Positions 55,303 to 64,000 of a stretch of 64,000 bases of DNA are shown in pieces. The stretch spans positions 124,001 through 188,000 of the forward strand of contig VXNX01000013.1 in the NCBI GenBank assembly GCA_009840385.1. Direction: 5' to 3'. Under the pieces are notes generated by a model that saw only the letters and a list, made by a program, of their open reading frames with translations, had not been told where the DNA came from and made no database searches. Position 1 is the stretch's first letter. Each line of letters opens with the position of its first letter. The DNA is from Candidatus Dadabacteria bacterium. Its GTDB lineage: Bacteria > Desulfobacterota_D > UBA1144 > Nemesobacterales > Nemesobacteraceae. The position numbers and the translations under genes were made by a program.

Positions 55303-57015
55303 TCAGGCAAGATCCGCGGGCATCATTATCATGTCGTCCATCGTACCGCCGGGAGCTATCATCGGATAAACCATTTCCGTACAGTCAACTTCTATCTCCA
55401 TGAGAACAACCCCGGGGGTGTTTAGGCCTTCCCTGAGAGTGGGCTCAAGCTCCTCGGGCTTCACCGCCCGAAGACCTCTGGCGCCGAACGCCTCGGCAAG
55501 CTTTACGAAATCGGGCAGCACTTCAAACCGCGACGCGGAGTAATTGCTCTCAAAAAACATCGTCTGCCACTGCCTTACCATTCCGTGGTGACGATTGTTG
55601 AAAACAATAATTTTAAGATCCAGATTGTTTTCAACTGCCGTCGCGAGTTCCTGAAAATTCATCTGGAAGCTTCCGTCGCCGGCAACGCATATAACCTGCT
55701 CATCAGGTCTCGCGTATTTCGCTCCCATAGCCGCAGGGAAACTGAATCCCATAGTTCCCAGTCCTCCCGAGGTAAGATGGGTTCTGGGTCTCTCAAACTT
55801 GTAGAATTGAGCCACCCACATCTGATGCTGACCCACGTCAGAAACTATTATGGAGTCTCCTTTGGTGAGCTTGTAAAGCGTGTCTATGGCGTAGGTGGTG
55901 AGGATCTTCTCGCTTCCCTGGGAATAGGTAAGCGGATGTTTCTCCTCCCAGTCCCTTATCCTCCTGAGCCAGGATTCCCTTCCTTCAAGGTCAACTTCTC
56001 CAGGAAGAGCGTCAAGTATCTGGCGCAGTACGATCTTGGCGTCTCCTACTATCGGACACTGAACCGTTATGTTCTTGTCTATCGAGGAAGGATCTATGTC
56101 TATGTGGATAATTTCCGCGTTGGGGGCAAATTCCTCGAAGTTTCCGCCCGTGGCCCTGTCGTCAAAACGCCCGCCGATCGAGATAACGAGATCCGATTCA
56201 GTAACGGTCATATTGGCCGCGTAGGAACCGTGCATCCCGAGCATGCTTATGAAAAGCGGGTCGCTTGCCGGATAGCCTCCGAGTCCCATGAGGGTTGATG
56301 CCACGGGTATCTGGAGGCGGTGGCAGAACTCAAGCAGTTCATCCGTAGCCCCGGACCAGATAACCCCTCCTCCAGAATAAACAACCGGCCGCTTCGCAGC
56401 TACCAGCATCTCTACAGCTCTTTTTATCTGCGAGGGATTTCCCTTCATGGTGGGCTTGTAGCCTTTGATATCTATTTCACTATCCTCGGGGATTACAAGC
56501 TCGTCTTCCCCTATGAGGACGTCCTTCGGCATATCAACAAGAACCGGGCTGGGTCTTCCGGTGCCGGCTATGTGGAAAGCCTCCTTCATCGCTCTCGGAA
56601 GATCCCGGGTTTCCCGTACAAGGTAGTTATGTTTCGTGCAGGGTCTCGTTATGCCAATATGGTCTGCTTCCTGAAACGCATCGCTTCCAAGGTACTGCGT
56701 AGGAACCTGTCCCGTAAAGATAACTATAGGAGATGAATCCATCTGCGCCGTCGCTATACCGGTAACGGTGTTGGTCGCCGCCGGGCCCGAGGTGCAAAGC
56801 ACCACTCCCGGCTTGCCCGAGGCCCTAGCGTATCCGTCGGCCATGTGCGTAGCTCCCTGCTCATGCCTCACGAGCACGTGATTTATCCTGTCCGTATAGT
56901 CGGTCATCACGTCATAGACCTTGAGAACGTAACCTCCCGGCAGTCCGAAGACCACGTCAATGCCTTGGTGAAGAAGCGTCTCAAAGAACATCTGTGCGCC
57001 GAGCATCTTGGCCAT
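55303..57015 (-). CDS. ilvB: Acetolactate synthase, large catalytic subunit
   Basis: 570 residues; TPP enzyme that starts branched-chain amino-acid synthesis. The catalytic glutamate E52 is in RHEQGATHMADGYARA. The FAD-binding middle domain holds GLGGYPASDPLFISMLGMHG near 245-264, and the TPP/Mg motif GDGSFQMNFQELATA starts near 442. Complete length. The regulatory subunit gene ilvN usually follows directly, but here the next gene downstream is priA, so ilvN must lie elsewhere or be absent. Confidence 0.94.
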   Translation of the reverse strand: MAKMLGAQMFFETLLHQGIDVVFGLPGGYVLKVYDVMTDYTDRINHVLVRHEQGATHMADGYARASGKPGVVLCTSGPAATNTVTGIATAQMDSSPIVIFTGQVPTQYLGSDAFQEADHIGITRPCTKHNYLVRETRDLPRAMKEAFHIAGTGRPSPVLVDMPKDVLIGEDELVIPEDSEIDIKGYKPTMKGNPSQIKRAVEMLVAAKRPVVYSGGGVIWSGATDELLEFCHRLQIPVASTLMGLGGYPASDPLFISMLGMHGSYAANMTVTESDLVISIGGRFDDRATGGNFEEFAPNAEIIHIDIDPSSIDKNITVQCPIVGDAKIVLRQILDALPGEVDLEGRESWLRRIRDWEEKHPLTYSQGSEKILTTYAIDTLYKLTKGDSIIVSDVGQHQMWVAQFYKFERPRTHLTSGGLGTMGFSFPAAMGAKYARPDEQVICVAGDGSFQMNFQELATAVENNLDLKIIVFNNRHHGMVRQWQTMFFESNYSASRFEVLPDFVKLAEAFGARGLRAVKPEELEPTLREGLNTPGVVLMEIEVDCTEMVYPMIAPGGTMDDMIMMPADLA

Positions 57016-57123
57016 TTTACTATGTCTCCCTGATTGTTTTTAAAATACGGAGTACCTAAAACCTCACCCGCTTAATCTATCACCGCGTACAGACAACTTC
57101 AAGACCGCCGGCGAAAAAGATTC

Positions 57124-57810
57124 CTATCCCCTTTTCTGCGACTCCACTCCGCGCTCAGCGGCAGAGCGGCGAAGATAAAAGGGAGTCAGGGTGAAGGGAT
57201 CGTCCTTTTGTCCGGAGAGAATCTTCTTTCTCCCCAGAAGCGCGCAACCGGACGCTCTAGGAGTGTTCAGATTCGGGGGCAAAAACAAGGCGTCCCCTCC
57301 CTGCATCTCCCGTATAAGTTTGGCGTGGAGAACCGCAGCGCTGCCCACAAAAACGGTTTTCCCTCTCGTCTTGGAGCATACAGACTCCGGGGTGGCGATT
57401 TCCGCCTCCGCTACTTCTTTGCCCTCGGAGTCATAAAAGGCAAAGAAGACTTCCCCTCTGCCCGCATCGGTCATGACGCATACGTCATCTCCTGACCAAA
57501 GCGCGTTTGAGGCAAGAATTTCAAGCGAGGGAACTCCCGCAAGATCTGCCCCTAAGGAATAGCTAAGCGCCTTCGCTGTGGATACCCCTATTCGAAGCGA
57601 GGTGAAGGAGCCCGGTCCGGTTGATACGCAGACCGCGTCCAGATCGTCTTTCCCGAGCCCGCAATCCGAGAGAAGCTTCTCGACTGTGGGAATAAGAACT
57701 TCATTGTGCCTAGGACCGGTGTTAAAGACATATTCGCAAAGAAGCGCATCGTCGTCGGATATTGACACGCTTCCCGAAAAAGTAGAAGTTTCGATCCCTA
57801 GAATTTTCAT
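57124..57810 (-). CDS. tsaB: tRNA threonylcarbamoyladenosine biosynthesis protein TsaB
   Basis: 228 residues; inactive-kinase-like ASKHA protein that scaffolds TsaD and TsaE in making t6A37 of tRNAs. ILGIETSTFSGSVSI at the N-terminus, the family signature VSTGPGSFTSLRIGVSTAKA near 65-85, and a C-terminal FYLRRSAAER. The ATG at 57810 directly precedes the homology; an ATG four codons upstream is possible. It is 82 bp downstream of recA in the same direction. Confidence 0.92.
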   Translation of the reverse strand: MKILGIETSTFSGSVSISDDDALLCEYVFNTGPRHNEVLIPTVEKLLSDCGLGKDDLDAVCVSTGPGSFTSLRIGVSTAKALSYSLGADLAGVPSLEILASNALWSGDDVCVMTDAGRGEVFFAFYDSEGKEVAEAEIATPESVCSKTRGKTVFVGSAAVLHAKLIREMQGGDALFLPPNLNTPRASGCALLGRKKILSGQKDDPFTLTPFYLRRSAAERGVESQKRG

Positions 57811-57892
57811 ATGTATTGCCAAAAATATAGCAGGAGGGGTACTAAAGAGTGGCGCTATGCGCTCAGACTCAGTCGATTCGGCATTCCGGAAA

Positions 57893-58933
57893 CTATTTTT
57901 TCGCGGGTTCCTCTTCCTCCACTTCCCCAGAAGAACCCATCCCCGAGGCTTTTATGATCTCGTTTCTTATTTTCTCGCGAATTTCCGGGTTTTCGTGGAG
58001 AAACTTCTTGGAATTCTCTCTTCCCTGCCCTATCCTCTCCCCTTCATAGGAATACCAGGTTCCGCTTTTCTTTATCACGTTGAACTTGGCTCCCAGATCC
58101 ACAAGCTCCCCGAGTTTTGATATGCCCCTTCCGAAAACCACTTCGAATTCCGCTTCCCTAAAAGGCGGAGCGACCTTGTTCTTGACAAGCTTCGCCCTGA
58201 CCCTGTTGCCCACGATGCGATCTCCGTCCTTAAGAGACCCAATGCGCCTTATGTCAACTCTCACCGATGAATAGAACCTAAGCGCGTTACCCCCGGTAGT
58301 CGTCTCCGGGTTCATGTACGCCGGAACCCCTATCTTCATGCGGAGCTGGTTAACGAAAATCACTATGGTTTTGGAGCGACTCACGTTAGCCGTTATCTTG
58401 CGAAGCGCCTGCGACATCAGTCTTGCCTGAAGACCCACGTGAGTGTCCCCCATCTCTCCCTCGATCTCAGCGCGAGGGGTAAGAGCCGCGACCGAGTCAA
58501 GCACTATGAGGTCAACGGCGTTGCTTCTTATCAGAGTATCGACAATCTCAAGGGCCTGTTCCCCGAAATCGGGCTGGGAAATGAGAAGATCTTCAACCTT
58601 GATGCCCAGCGCCGCCGCGTAGCTTGTCGAAAGAGAGTGCTCGGCGTCGACAAAAGCGGTTATTCCGCCGGCCTTCTGCGCTTCCGCTATGGCGTGAAGC
58701 GCTATTGTGGTCTTACCCGAAGCCTCGGGACCGAAAACCTCTATGATCCTTCCCCTAGGAAAACCTCCGACGCCAAGAGCTATGTCAAGCCCGAGGGAAC
58801 CCGAGGTAATCACCGGGATGTCTGAGAGAGAAGCATCCTCGCCAAGTCTCATTATGGACCCCTTTCCGAACTGCTTCTCTATAGTGTCTATAGCTACGTT
58901 TATGCTTTTGTTTTTGTCGTCGGTATCGCTCAT
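57893..58933 (-). CDS. recA: Recombinase RecA
   Basis: 346 residues; strand-exchange ATPase and SOS co-protease. Walker [10 protein letters not shown] at 68-76, Walker [21 protein letters not shown] near 138-157, and loop 2 ([20 protein letters not shown]) near 192-211. The C-terminus ends in acidic [10 protein letters not shown]. It follows cinA by 45 bp, an arrangement shared with several other bacteria. I found no recognisable LexA box between them. Confidence 0.97.
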   Translation of the reverse strand: MSDTDDKNKSINVAIDTIEKQFGKGSIMRLGEDASLSDIPVITSGSLGLDIALGVGGFPRGRIIEVFGPEASGKTTIALHAIAEAQKAGGITAFVDAEHSLSTSYAAALGIKVEDLLISQPDFGEQALEIVDTLIRSNAVDLIVLDSVAALTPRAEIEGEMGDTHVGLQARLMSQALRKITANVSRSKTIVIFVNQLRMKIGVPAYMNPETTTGGNALRFYSSVRVDIRRIGSLKDGDRIVGNRVRAKLVKNKVAPPFREAEFEVVFGRGISKLGELVDLGAKFNVIKKSGTWYSYEGERIGQGRENSKKFLHENPEIREKIRNEIIKASGMGSSGEVEEEEPAKK

Positions 58934-58978
58934 TTAAGTTTTAGTCTCCGTTCTGGTTTTTTGCGGTTCTAAAAATTA

Positions 58979-60223
58979 CTATCCTACATAATCGAGACAG
59001 AACTTCCTAACCATATCGATCGCTGTTGCAGCGGCAAAGTTTTTTATCTCATCCCTCGTGCCCGCAAAATTCCGTCTCTCGCAAAAAGTTCCGTATGAAA
59101 CGTGAGTGAACCCGAACCACACCGTACCCACCGGTTTCTCCGCGGTTCCGCCTCCCGGACCCGCGATCCCGGATATGGAAAGCCCTATATCGCTTCCGAA
59201 AAGATTCCTTGCCCCGCGGGCCATCTCAGAGACCACTTCCCCGCTCACCGCGCCGAACCGCTCAAGGGTTTCGGCGCTTACCCCGAGCAGTTTTTCCTTG
59301 GAATCGTTGCTGTAAGTCACTGCTCCTCCCAGAAAATAAGCCGAACTTCCTGCGATGTCCGTGAAGCGGCTCGAGCAGAGTCCTCCTGTGCAGGACTCTG
59401 CGATTGATAGGGTCAGGTCTTTTTCAAGCAGTAAAGACGCGGTTACCTCTTCAAGGGTCTCATCCCCTAGTGAGAAGAGGAAGTCTTCTAGCCTTTCTTT
59501 CGCTTCACCGCAGGCATCGCGCAGAAGCGAATCGAGCATCTCGCCGTCATTGCCCGAGGCCGTGAGCCGAAGATGAATCTCGGGCAACCGGATCCTGTAT
59601 CCAACATCCACTCCTTCGGGGGAGAAGCCTTCCAGTCTTTCCGCCACTTCGGACTCGCCGAGACCGAAGGTCCTGAGCACCCTTACGCACAGCATGGTTC
59701 CCTTCTCCGCAACGCCGCTTATATCCGGGAAAACATGTTCTGAGAACATTCGCCTGAATTCCCTTGGGACACCGGGTAGAAAGTAGAATTTCGAGCTGCC
59801 GGAAACAAAACTGAAGCCGGCGGCCGTGCCGACGGGGTTTTCGATGACTGTCGTTTCCTCGGGAAACATGGCCTGTTTTTCATGATGGGTGTTAGGCTTT
59901 CTTCCCCTCTTCTCAAGCTTTCTGGCTATGTCTTCATAGACCGCGGAATTGAAAACGAGGGGAGTTCCCAGGAACTTCGAGGCGGCAAGCGCGCTTAGAT
60001 CGTCCCCGGTGGGGCCGAGTCCTCCTGAGACTATGACAAACCTGGCTCTTTTTGACGCTGTCTTAAAAGAAGCAAGAAGATCCTCGAGGTCATCTGCAAC
60101 CGCGCACTGATACTTAACCTCAATGCCCGACGAGGACAGTTGCGCGGCGACCCAACTGAAATTTGTGTCCTGGGTGAGACCGCTCATTATCTCGTTTCCG
60201 GTCGTTATTACCTCAACGCTCAT
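58979..60223 (-). CDS. cinA: CinA: nicotinamide-nucleotide amidohydrolase with MoCF domain
   Basis: 414 residues. The N-terminal molybdopterin-binding-like domain (about 1-170, GGLGPTGDDLSALAASKFLG near 65) is a pyrophosphatase in characterised members. The C-terminal PncC domain (about 255-410, ESCTGGLCSSRFTDIAGSSA and SGIAGPGGGTAEKPVGTVW) deamidates nicotinamide mononucleotide for NAD salvage. It is located between pgpA and recA, all on the minus strand. Confidence 0.93.
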   Translation of the reverse strand: MSVEVITTGNEIMSGLTQDTNFSWVAAQLSSSGIEVKYQCAVADDLEDLLASFKTASKRARFVIVSGGLGPTGDDLSALAASKFLGTPLVFNSAVYEDIARKLEKRGRKPNTHHEKQAMFPEETTVIENPVGTAAGFSFVSGSSKFYFLPGVPREFRRMFSEHVFPDISGVAEKGTMLCVRVLRTFGLGESEVAERLEGFSPEGVDVGYRIRLPEIHLRLTASGNDGEMLDSLLRDACGEAKERLEDFLFSLGDETLEEVTASLLLEKDLTLSIAESCTGGLCSSRFTDIAGSSAYFLGGAVTYSNDSKEKLLGVSAETLERFGAVSGEVVSEMARGARNLFGSDIGLSISGIAGPGGGTAEKPVGTVWFGFTHVSYGTFCERRNFAGTRDEIKNFAAATAIDMVRKFCLDYVG

Positions 60224-60235
60224 TGCCGGGTAATT

Positions 60236-60691
60236 CTAACCGGAAAGGAAAACAAACGCCTGAAGACACAGATTTCCGTACACTCCGGCCAAAACATCAT
60301 CCATCACGATACCGTAGCCCCCCGGGAGTCCTTCGACTTTCCTTATCGGGAAGGGCTTTGCGATATCGAAAAACCTGAAAAGGAAAAAGCCGAGCGCTAG
60401 GTTAACAGGATTCAGTGGGACAAAAAGCATACAGACCAAAAATCCGCATACTTCGTCAATCACAACCTCAGGCGGGTCTTCCCTTTTAAAAATCGACACG
60501 CAATGGCCAGCGGCTATAAAAGAGAGGATAATCAACCCTAAAGTGAATGCTGAATAAAAAACCGCACCGCCCGCGAGGCTGAGCAGGTACACAACTCCGA
60601 CCGCCGCGAGAGTCCCTGCGGTTCCAGGGGCTCCAGGCACATATCCCACCCCGAAAAAGGTCGAAAAAACAACGCATATCCTGTTTAACAA
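60236..60691 (-). CDS. pgpA: Phosphatidylglycerophosphatase A
   Basis: 151 residues with about four membrane helices; dephosphorylates phosphatidylglycerophosphate to phosphatidylglycerol in the inner membrane. Family landmarks: YVPGAPGTAGTL near 17-28, VVIDEVCGFLV near 76-87 and FFDIAKPFPIRKVE with GGYGIVMDDVLAG at the C-terminus, which supply the acidic metal ligands. It starts the pgpA-cinA-recA-tsaB minus-strand run; cinA begins 12 bases downstream. It is divergent from parA, with 96 bp between starts. Confidence 0.93.
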   Translation of the reverse strand: MLNRICVVFSTFFGVGYVPGAPGTAGTLAAVGVVYLLSLAGGAVFYSAFTLGLIILSFIAAGHCVSIFKREDPPEVVIDEVCGFLVCMLFVPLNPVNLALGFFLFRFFDIAKPFPIRKVEGLPGGYGIVMDDVLAGVYGNLCLQAFVFLSG

Positions 60692-60787
60692 GACTAACCC
60701 TCCGGGAACTGTCCGCGCAGGCGTAGTTCCGGTACAAGACTTATTTGACTGATAACATCCGCAAGTTTATCATTCTTTAATCACCAA

Positions 60788-61573
60788 ATGTCAAAAGTAA
60801 TATGCGTGGTAAATCAGAAAGGGGGAGTCGGCAAAACCACAACCGCGGTTAACCTTTCGGCTTCTCTGGCGGCGGCAAACCGCCGCACACTTCTAATAGA
60901 TCTTGACTCGCAGGGAAACGCAACTGGGGGGCTCGGCGTCGACAAAGAATCGATCAATTCGAAAAACATCTGCAGCGTCATACTGGGAGAAATTGCGCTT
61001 GGGGCCACCGCAATTGACGTCCATCCGGATCTTCTGAACGGCTACCTGCACTTGTGTCCCGCGAACCACGAACTCACCGGGGCCGAGGTGCATCTCATAG
61101 AGACGGAAAACAGGGAGTACCGCCTGAAAGAGGCTATTGACGAGATAAGGGAGAAATATGACTACATATTCATAGACGCCCCGCCGTCACTCAGCCTGCT
61201 CACCATAAACGCGCTTGCCGCGGCCGACCGGGTGCTAATACCGGTTCAGTGCGAATACTACGCGCTTGAAGGAATAGGCCAGCTGCAGACCACCGTATCC
61301 CTGGTAAAGCAAAGGCTAAATCCCTCTCTTGAGGTGGAAGGCTATCTTCTGACTATGTTCGACTCCCGAAACAACATATGTCACTCGGTGGCCGAAGAGG
61401 TAAGAAACCATTTCGGCGAGAAAACCTTTGACACCGTGATAAGCAGAAACGTGAAGCTGGCCGAAGCGCCAAGCTACGGAAAACCGCTTCTGCTTTACGA
61501 AATAAAGTCGAGCGGAGCACAAAACTATATGAAACTCGCAAATGAGATAATAAGCAGAGCGGAGGTTAACTGA
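60788..61573 (+). CDS. parA: Chromosome partitioning ATPase ParA (Soj)
   Basis: 261 residues; deviant Walker ATPase that moves ParB-parS complexes over the nucleoid. Deviant Walker A KGGVGKTTT at 11-19, LIDLDSQGNATGGLG near 37-51, and DAPPSLSLLTINAL near 135-148. The short N-terminus is the chromosomal type without an HTH. The stop is followed after one base by the GTG of parB, the usual operon. gidB/mnmG, frequent neighbours, are absent here. No parS-like 16-mer was seen in the window. Confidence 0.95.
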   Translation: MSKVICVVNQKGGVGKTTTAVNLSASLAAANRRTLLIDLDSQGNATGGLGVDKESINSKNICSVILGEIALGATAIDVHPDLLNGYLHLCPANHELTGAEVHLIETENREYRLKEAIDEIREKYDYIFIDAPPSLSLLTINALAAADRVLIPVQCEYYALEGIGQLQTTVSLVKQRLNPSLEVEGYLLTMFDSRNNICHSVAEEVRNHFGEKTFDTVISRNVKLAEAPSYGKPLLLYEIKSSGAQNYMKLANEIISRAEVN

Positions 61574-61574
61574 A

Positions 61575-62432
61575 GTGAAAAGACGGAGTCTGGGAAGAGG
61601 ACTTGATTCGCTTATACCCAAGAATCTGGAAACGGAATCGAGAGAGTATCAGATGGTGAGCACGGACCTGCTGAAGCCAAACCCCTCGCAGCCGAGAAAA
61701 CAGTTCGAACAAAGCACTCTTGAGGAACTCGCGGAGTCAATAAAGGAAAACGGAGTTATACAGCCGCTTATCGTCAGGAAGGAAAATGGTGGCTTCGAAA
61801 TAGTTGCTGGAGAGCGCAGGTGGAGAGCGGCAAAAATAGCAAAGCTTGAGAAACTGCCCGTGATAATAAGGACCGCGACTGATCAGGACGTAGCGGAACT
61901 CACGTTAATAGAAAACATACAAAGAGAGGACTTAAATCCAATTGAAGAGGCAGAGGCTTATGAGAAACTCGCGGAGCGCTTTGGGCTTACCCACGAGGAG
62001 ATAGCGAAGAAAACGGGAAAAAACCGCTCTGTCATCACAAACCAGATGAGACTCCTCAAGCTTTCCGAAAATACTAAAAAAGCCCTTGTCTCGGGCGCAA
62101 TAACCGTGGGACACGCAAGGGCTCTTCTGGCTGCTTCTTCACCCGGGCAGATGGATTCCCTTCTCGGCGAGGTGCTGAAAAAGGACCTTACGGTAAGGAG
62201 GACCGAAGCGCTTGTAAAAAAGAAAAACGCAAGCGCTCAACCGCCCCCGGAGTTCACTTCAGGAGTAGTGGAAGAAGATATTTTCACCAAGGAACTTACC
62301 GAAGAGCTTTCCGGGAAGTTCTCAACCAAAGTGAGGATAAGCCGCAACAAGACAAAGGGGAAAATAGAAATAGAGTACTATTCTCCCGAGGAGCTTGAGA
62401 GAATTGTTGGCATACTCCTCTCGCGCGGGTAA
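61575..62432 (+). CDS. parB: Chromosome partitioning protein ParB
   Basis: 285 residues; CTP-dependent DNA clamp that loads at parS. The N-terminal RRSLGRGLDSLIP contacts ParA. The CTP-binding domain contains NPSQPRKQF and AGERRWRAAKIAK, followed by the HTH (FGLTHEEIAKKTGKNRSVIT near 135-155). The C-terminal dimer domain ends with YYSPEELERIVGILL. The start is GTG one base after the parA stop. A 6-bp hairpin (62424-62441) overlaps the stop codon without a T tract. Confidence 0.95.
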   Translation: MKRRSLGRGLDSLIPKNLETESREYQMVSTDLLKPNPSQPRKQFEQSTLEELAESIKENGVIQPLIVRKENGGFEIVAGERRWRAAKIAKLEKLPVIIRTATDQDVAELTLIENIQREDLNPIEEAEAYEKLAERFGLTHEEIAKKTGKNRSVITNQMRLLKLSENTKKALVSGAITVGHARALLAASSPGQMDSLLGEVLKKDLTVRRTEALVKKKNASAQPPPEFTSGVVEEDIFTKELTEELSGKFSTKVRISRNKTKGKIEIEYYSPEELERIVGILLSRG

Positions 62433-62470
62433 TATCCCGCGGAAGTCGCTCCGGAGCAAGAAAACGAGAG

Positions 62471-62725
62471 ATGAAGCAGTTTTCGGTAAAAATAGAGGTC
62501 AAGCTTAAGCCCGTGGTGCTCGACCCCCAGGGCAAAGCGGTGCTAAACGCGCTCAGCGGTCTTGGATTCAGCGGGGTTTCCGACGCAAGGGTAGGAAAGA
62601 TCGTGGAACTCACCATGGAAGGGGCGTCCGCCGATGAAGTAGGCCGCAAAGCGGATGAAATGTGCCGGAAGCTCCTCTCCAATCCTGTAATTGAAGATTC
62701 TTCTGTAGAGATAACGGAAAAGTAA
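62471..62725 (+). CDS. purS: Phosphoribosylformylglycinamidine synthase subunit PurS
   Basis: 84 residues; the small structural subunit of the three-part FGAM synthase (PurL-PurQ-PurS) of purine synthesis. VKLKPVVLDPQGKAVLNAL near 11-29 is the family's signature, leading to the FSGVSDARVGKIVEL segment. One base separates it from purQ. Having PurS means the organism uses the split enzyme rather than the single-chain PurL of enterobacteria. A separate purL is expected outside the window. Confidence 0.93.
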   Translation: MKQFSVKIEVKLKPVVLDPQGKAVLNALSGLGFSGVSDARVGKIVELTMEGASADEVGRKADEMCRKLLSNPVIEDSSVEITEK

Positions 62726-62726
62726 G

Positions 62727-63440
62727 ATGCCAAATTTCGGAGTTCTCCTCTTCCCGGGTTCCAACTGCGACCACGACTGCTATCACGCCATAAGAAAAAT
62801 TCTGGGACAGCCCTGTGATATGGTATGGCACGAGGAAACTTCCCTCGAAGGAATCGACTGCGTCGTGATACCGGGAGGATTCTCCTACGGGGACTACCTT
62901 CGCGCGGGCGCAATATCACAGTTCTCTCCGGTGGTAAGCCCGCTCAGGGAACTCGCCGCACTCGGAGTTCCGGTAATAGGAATATGCAACGGGTTTCAGA
63001 TCCTGGTCGAATCGGGGCTTCTCCCCGGAGCTTTCATACACAACTCCTCTCTTAAATTCGTCTGCAGATGGACAAACGTCAGGATTGAAGACACCGACAC
63101 CCCTTTTACCTGCCTTCTGAGCGAGGGAGAAGTTCTGGAGCTTCCGGTAGCGAACGCCCAAGGCAACTTCGTTCTGCCCCCGGGTGGGAACGACACCCTG
63201 GAGCGGAGAGTAGTTTTGCGGTACTGCGGGAAAGGGGGAGAGCTGACCGCTGAGGCAAACCCAAGCGGCGCCGAGGACAACATAGCCGGAATCGCCAACA
63301 GCCAGGGCAACGTACTCGGGATGATGCCTCACCCGGAGCGCAGTTTCGAGAGCCTGCTGGGCTCAGAAGACGGCAAGAAGATGTTCGAATCCGTAATATC
63401 GTGGATAAAGTCCCGAAATAAAGACGGGGCGGCGGTTTGA
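62727..63440 (+). CDS. purQ: Phosphoribosylformylglycinamidine synthase subunit PurQ
   Basis: 237 residues; class I glutaminase subunit that supplies ammonia to PurL. The nucleophile is C87 in GICNGFQIL; the His/Glu pair is in MPHPERSFES near the C-terminus. The N-terminal VLLFPGSNCDHDC fits the family. The C-terminal SRNKDGAAV is short and variable. The stop is followed by 56 bp and then the TusA-like gene. Confidence 0.94.
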   Translation: MPNFGVLLFPGSNCDHDCYHAIRKILGQPCDMVWHEETSLEGIDCVVIPGGFSYGDYLRAGAISQFSPVVSPLRELAALGVPVIGICNGFQILVESGLLPGAFIHNSSLKFVCRWTNVRIEDTDTPFTCLLSEGEVLELPVANAQGNFVLPPGGNDTLERRVVLRYCGKGGELTAEANPSGAEDNIAGIANSQGNVLGMMPHPERSFESLLGSEDGKKMFESVISWIKSRNKDGAAV

Positions 63441-63496
63441 GTAAAACGCGGACTGTGTTAGTCTTAACGGGAGAATGAGCGCACGAGGTTTTTAAC

Positions 63497-63736
63497 ATGG
63501 ACGATACGCAGAGCAACGAAAGAATAGATATAACGGACTACATCTGTCCGATGACGTTTGTTAAGACCAAGCTTAAGCTTGAAAAGATGGATCCGGGTGA
63601 GATCCTTGAAGTCAAGCTCTGCGAGGGAGAACCTCTTTCCAACCTCCCAAGAAGCGTGGAACAGGACGGCCACAAGGTTCTGGCCATAGAGAAGGAAGAA
63701 GGCCGCTACCACAAGGTAATCATCGAGCGCTGCTAA
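63497..63736 (+). CDS. TusA-family sulfur carrier protein
   Basis: 79 residues of the TusA/SirA fold. The sulfur-binding cysteine is C17 in the [12 protein letters not shown] motif. A charged second half contains [12 protein letters not shown]; a second cysteine is the very last residue, which is unusual. Members relay persulfide sulfur in tRNA thiolation, molybdenum cofactor or sulfur metabolism. The stop overlaps the ATG of a cysteine synthase gene (TAATG), so a link with sulfur incorporation is plausible. Confidence 0.85.
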   Translation: MDDTQSNERIDITDYICPMTFVKTKLKLEKMDPGEILEVKLCEGEPLSNLPRSVEQDGHKVLAIEKEEGRYHKVIIERC

Positions 63737-64000
63737 TGCATAGACCCGAAGCCGGAGCCTCCGCTGCCAGAGGTTCAAGAGTCGAATCGGTGGTTGACCT
63801 TATAGGCAACACCCCCCTTCTGGAACTTTCCGAAACAGCAAAAGAATGCCCCCCGGGGATCAGCATTTACGCAAAGGCCGAGTGGTTTAATCCCGGAGGT
63901 TCGGTAAAAGACCGCCCAGCCCGCAAAATGATCTTGGAAGCCATACGCTCAGGCGAACTCACAAAAGACAAGGTCATCATGGACTCCTCCTCCGGGAACA
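63736..64000 (+). CDS. Cysteine synthase (PLP-dependent), 3' end outside window
   Basis: The first 88 codons of an O-acetylserine sulfhydrylase-type enzyme, cut by the window end. [11 protein letters not shown] at 21-31 is the family start, and the PLP lysine is K58 in [12 protein letters not shown]. An N-terminal extension of about 18 residues precedes the core. CysK, CysM and CBS-like forms cannot be separated on this fragment. Overlap with the TusA-like gene (TAATG) suggests sulfur may be delivered by that carrier, as with the CysM/CysO-type arrangement; this is inference. Confidence 0.88.
   Translation, partial: MHRPEAGASAARGSRVESVVDLIGNTPLLELSETAKECPPGISIYAKAEWFNPGGSVKDRPARKMILEAIRSGELTKDKVIMDSSSGN

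Noticed and set aside
58934-58978. LexA/SOS box between cinA and recA
   Set aside because: Two GTTCT-like words occur, but 11 bases apart in direct orientation; this fits none of the LexA operator classes I know.
60692-60787. parS site near parAB
   Set aside because: No 16-mer close to the TGTTTCACGTGAAACA consensus was seen here or in the rest of the window.
62424-62441. Terminator at the parB stop (CGCGGG/CCCGCG hairpin)
   Set aside because: The hairpin overlaps the stop codon and has no T tract; purS follows in the same direction.

Overview
The window is about 64 kb of chromosome from a Gram-negative bacterium of a lineage I cannot name. Signal-peptide proteins with aromatic beta-barrel ends, a porin, ExbB/ExbD, MltD and the diaminopimelate enzyme LysA show an outer membrane and a DAP cell wall. 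NuoF, an FAD-type protoporphyrinogen oxidase, isocitrate lyase and L-2-hydroxyglutarate oxidase point to a respiring, probably aerobic cell. CarD, GlnE, PurS/PurQ, a CDC48-type AAA ATPase and an archaeal-type 8-oxoguanine glycosylase (Ogg2) make an unusual mixture. A deep lineage near the old Deltaproteobacteria or a candidate phylum such as Dadabacteria is possible, but that is an inference without a tree.

Layout. 1-2076: 3' part of a long isocitrate lyase. 2112-6013: a restriction-modification island bounded by imperfect inverted repeats of an IS1595-like element whose transposase has collapsed to 78 codons. 6078-9636: mgtE with a structured leader, a small unknown gene, tRNA-Arg and tRNA-Pro, a metallo-beta-lactamase-fold hydrolase. 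9668-20937: outer-membrane protein, recF, divergent CDC48-like ATPase, prepilin peptidase, DUF1460 protein, obg, queG, rhomboid protease, phosphofructokinase. 21022-28595 (minus): OFA transporter, tRNA-Thr, then hemG, hemH, a hemD-hemE fusion and lysA in one tight operon. 28742-38437: ExbB/ExbD, two transporters, ddl, mltD, two Ogg2-family paralogues, a PIG-L deacetylase, a porin. 38743-40167: gatB.

40168-45370 is a scar zone. It holds a broken DUF5131 gene, two small unknown genes, a cluster of short iterated boxes, and two tandem SulP anion transporters. The SulP copies share a 958-bp identical core inside diverged ends. Each is flanked by an IS3-family transposase tail, and a fossil of the nuoF 3' end lies between them. 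45369-64000 is housekeeping again: nuoF, lhgO, carD, a phosphodiesterase, glnE, priA, ilvB, tsaB, recA, cinA, pgpA, parA-parB, purS-purQ, a TusA-like protein and the start of a cysteine synthase.

The strongest candidate for something new is the island at 2112-6013. It encodes a BcgI-like two-protein restriction-modification system: a nuclease-methyltransferase fusion plus a specificity subunit with two near-duplicate target-recognition halves. Its first gene is joined by an ATGA overlap to the internally deleted transposase, and the unit lies between the element's inverted repeats. Other points of interest are the Ogg2 paralogue without the catalytic lysine, the HemD-HemE fusion and the SulP duplication with its conversion-like tract.
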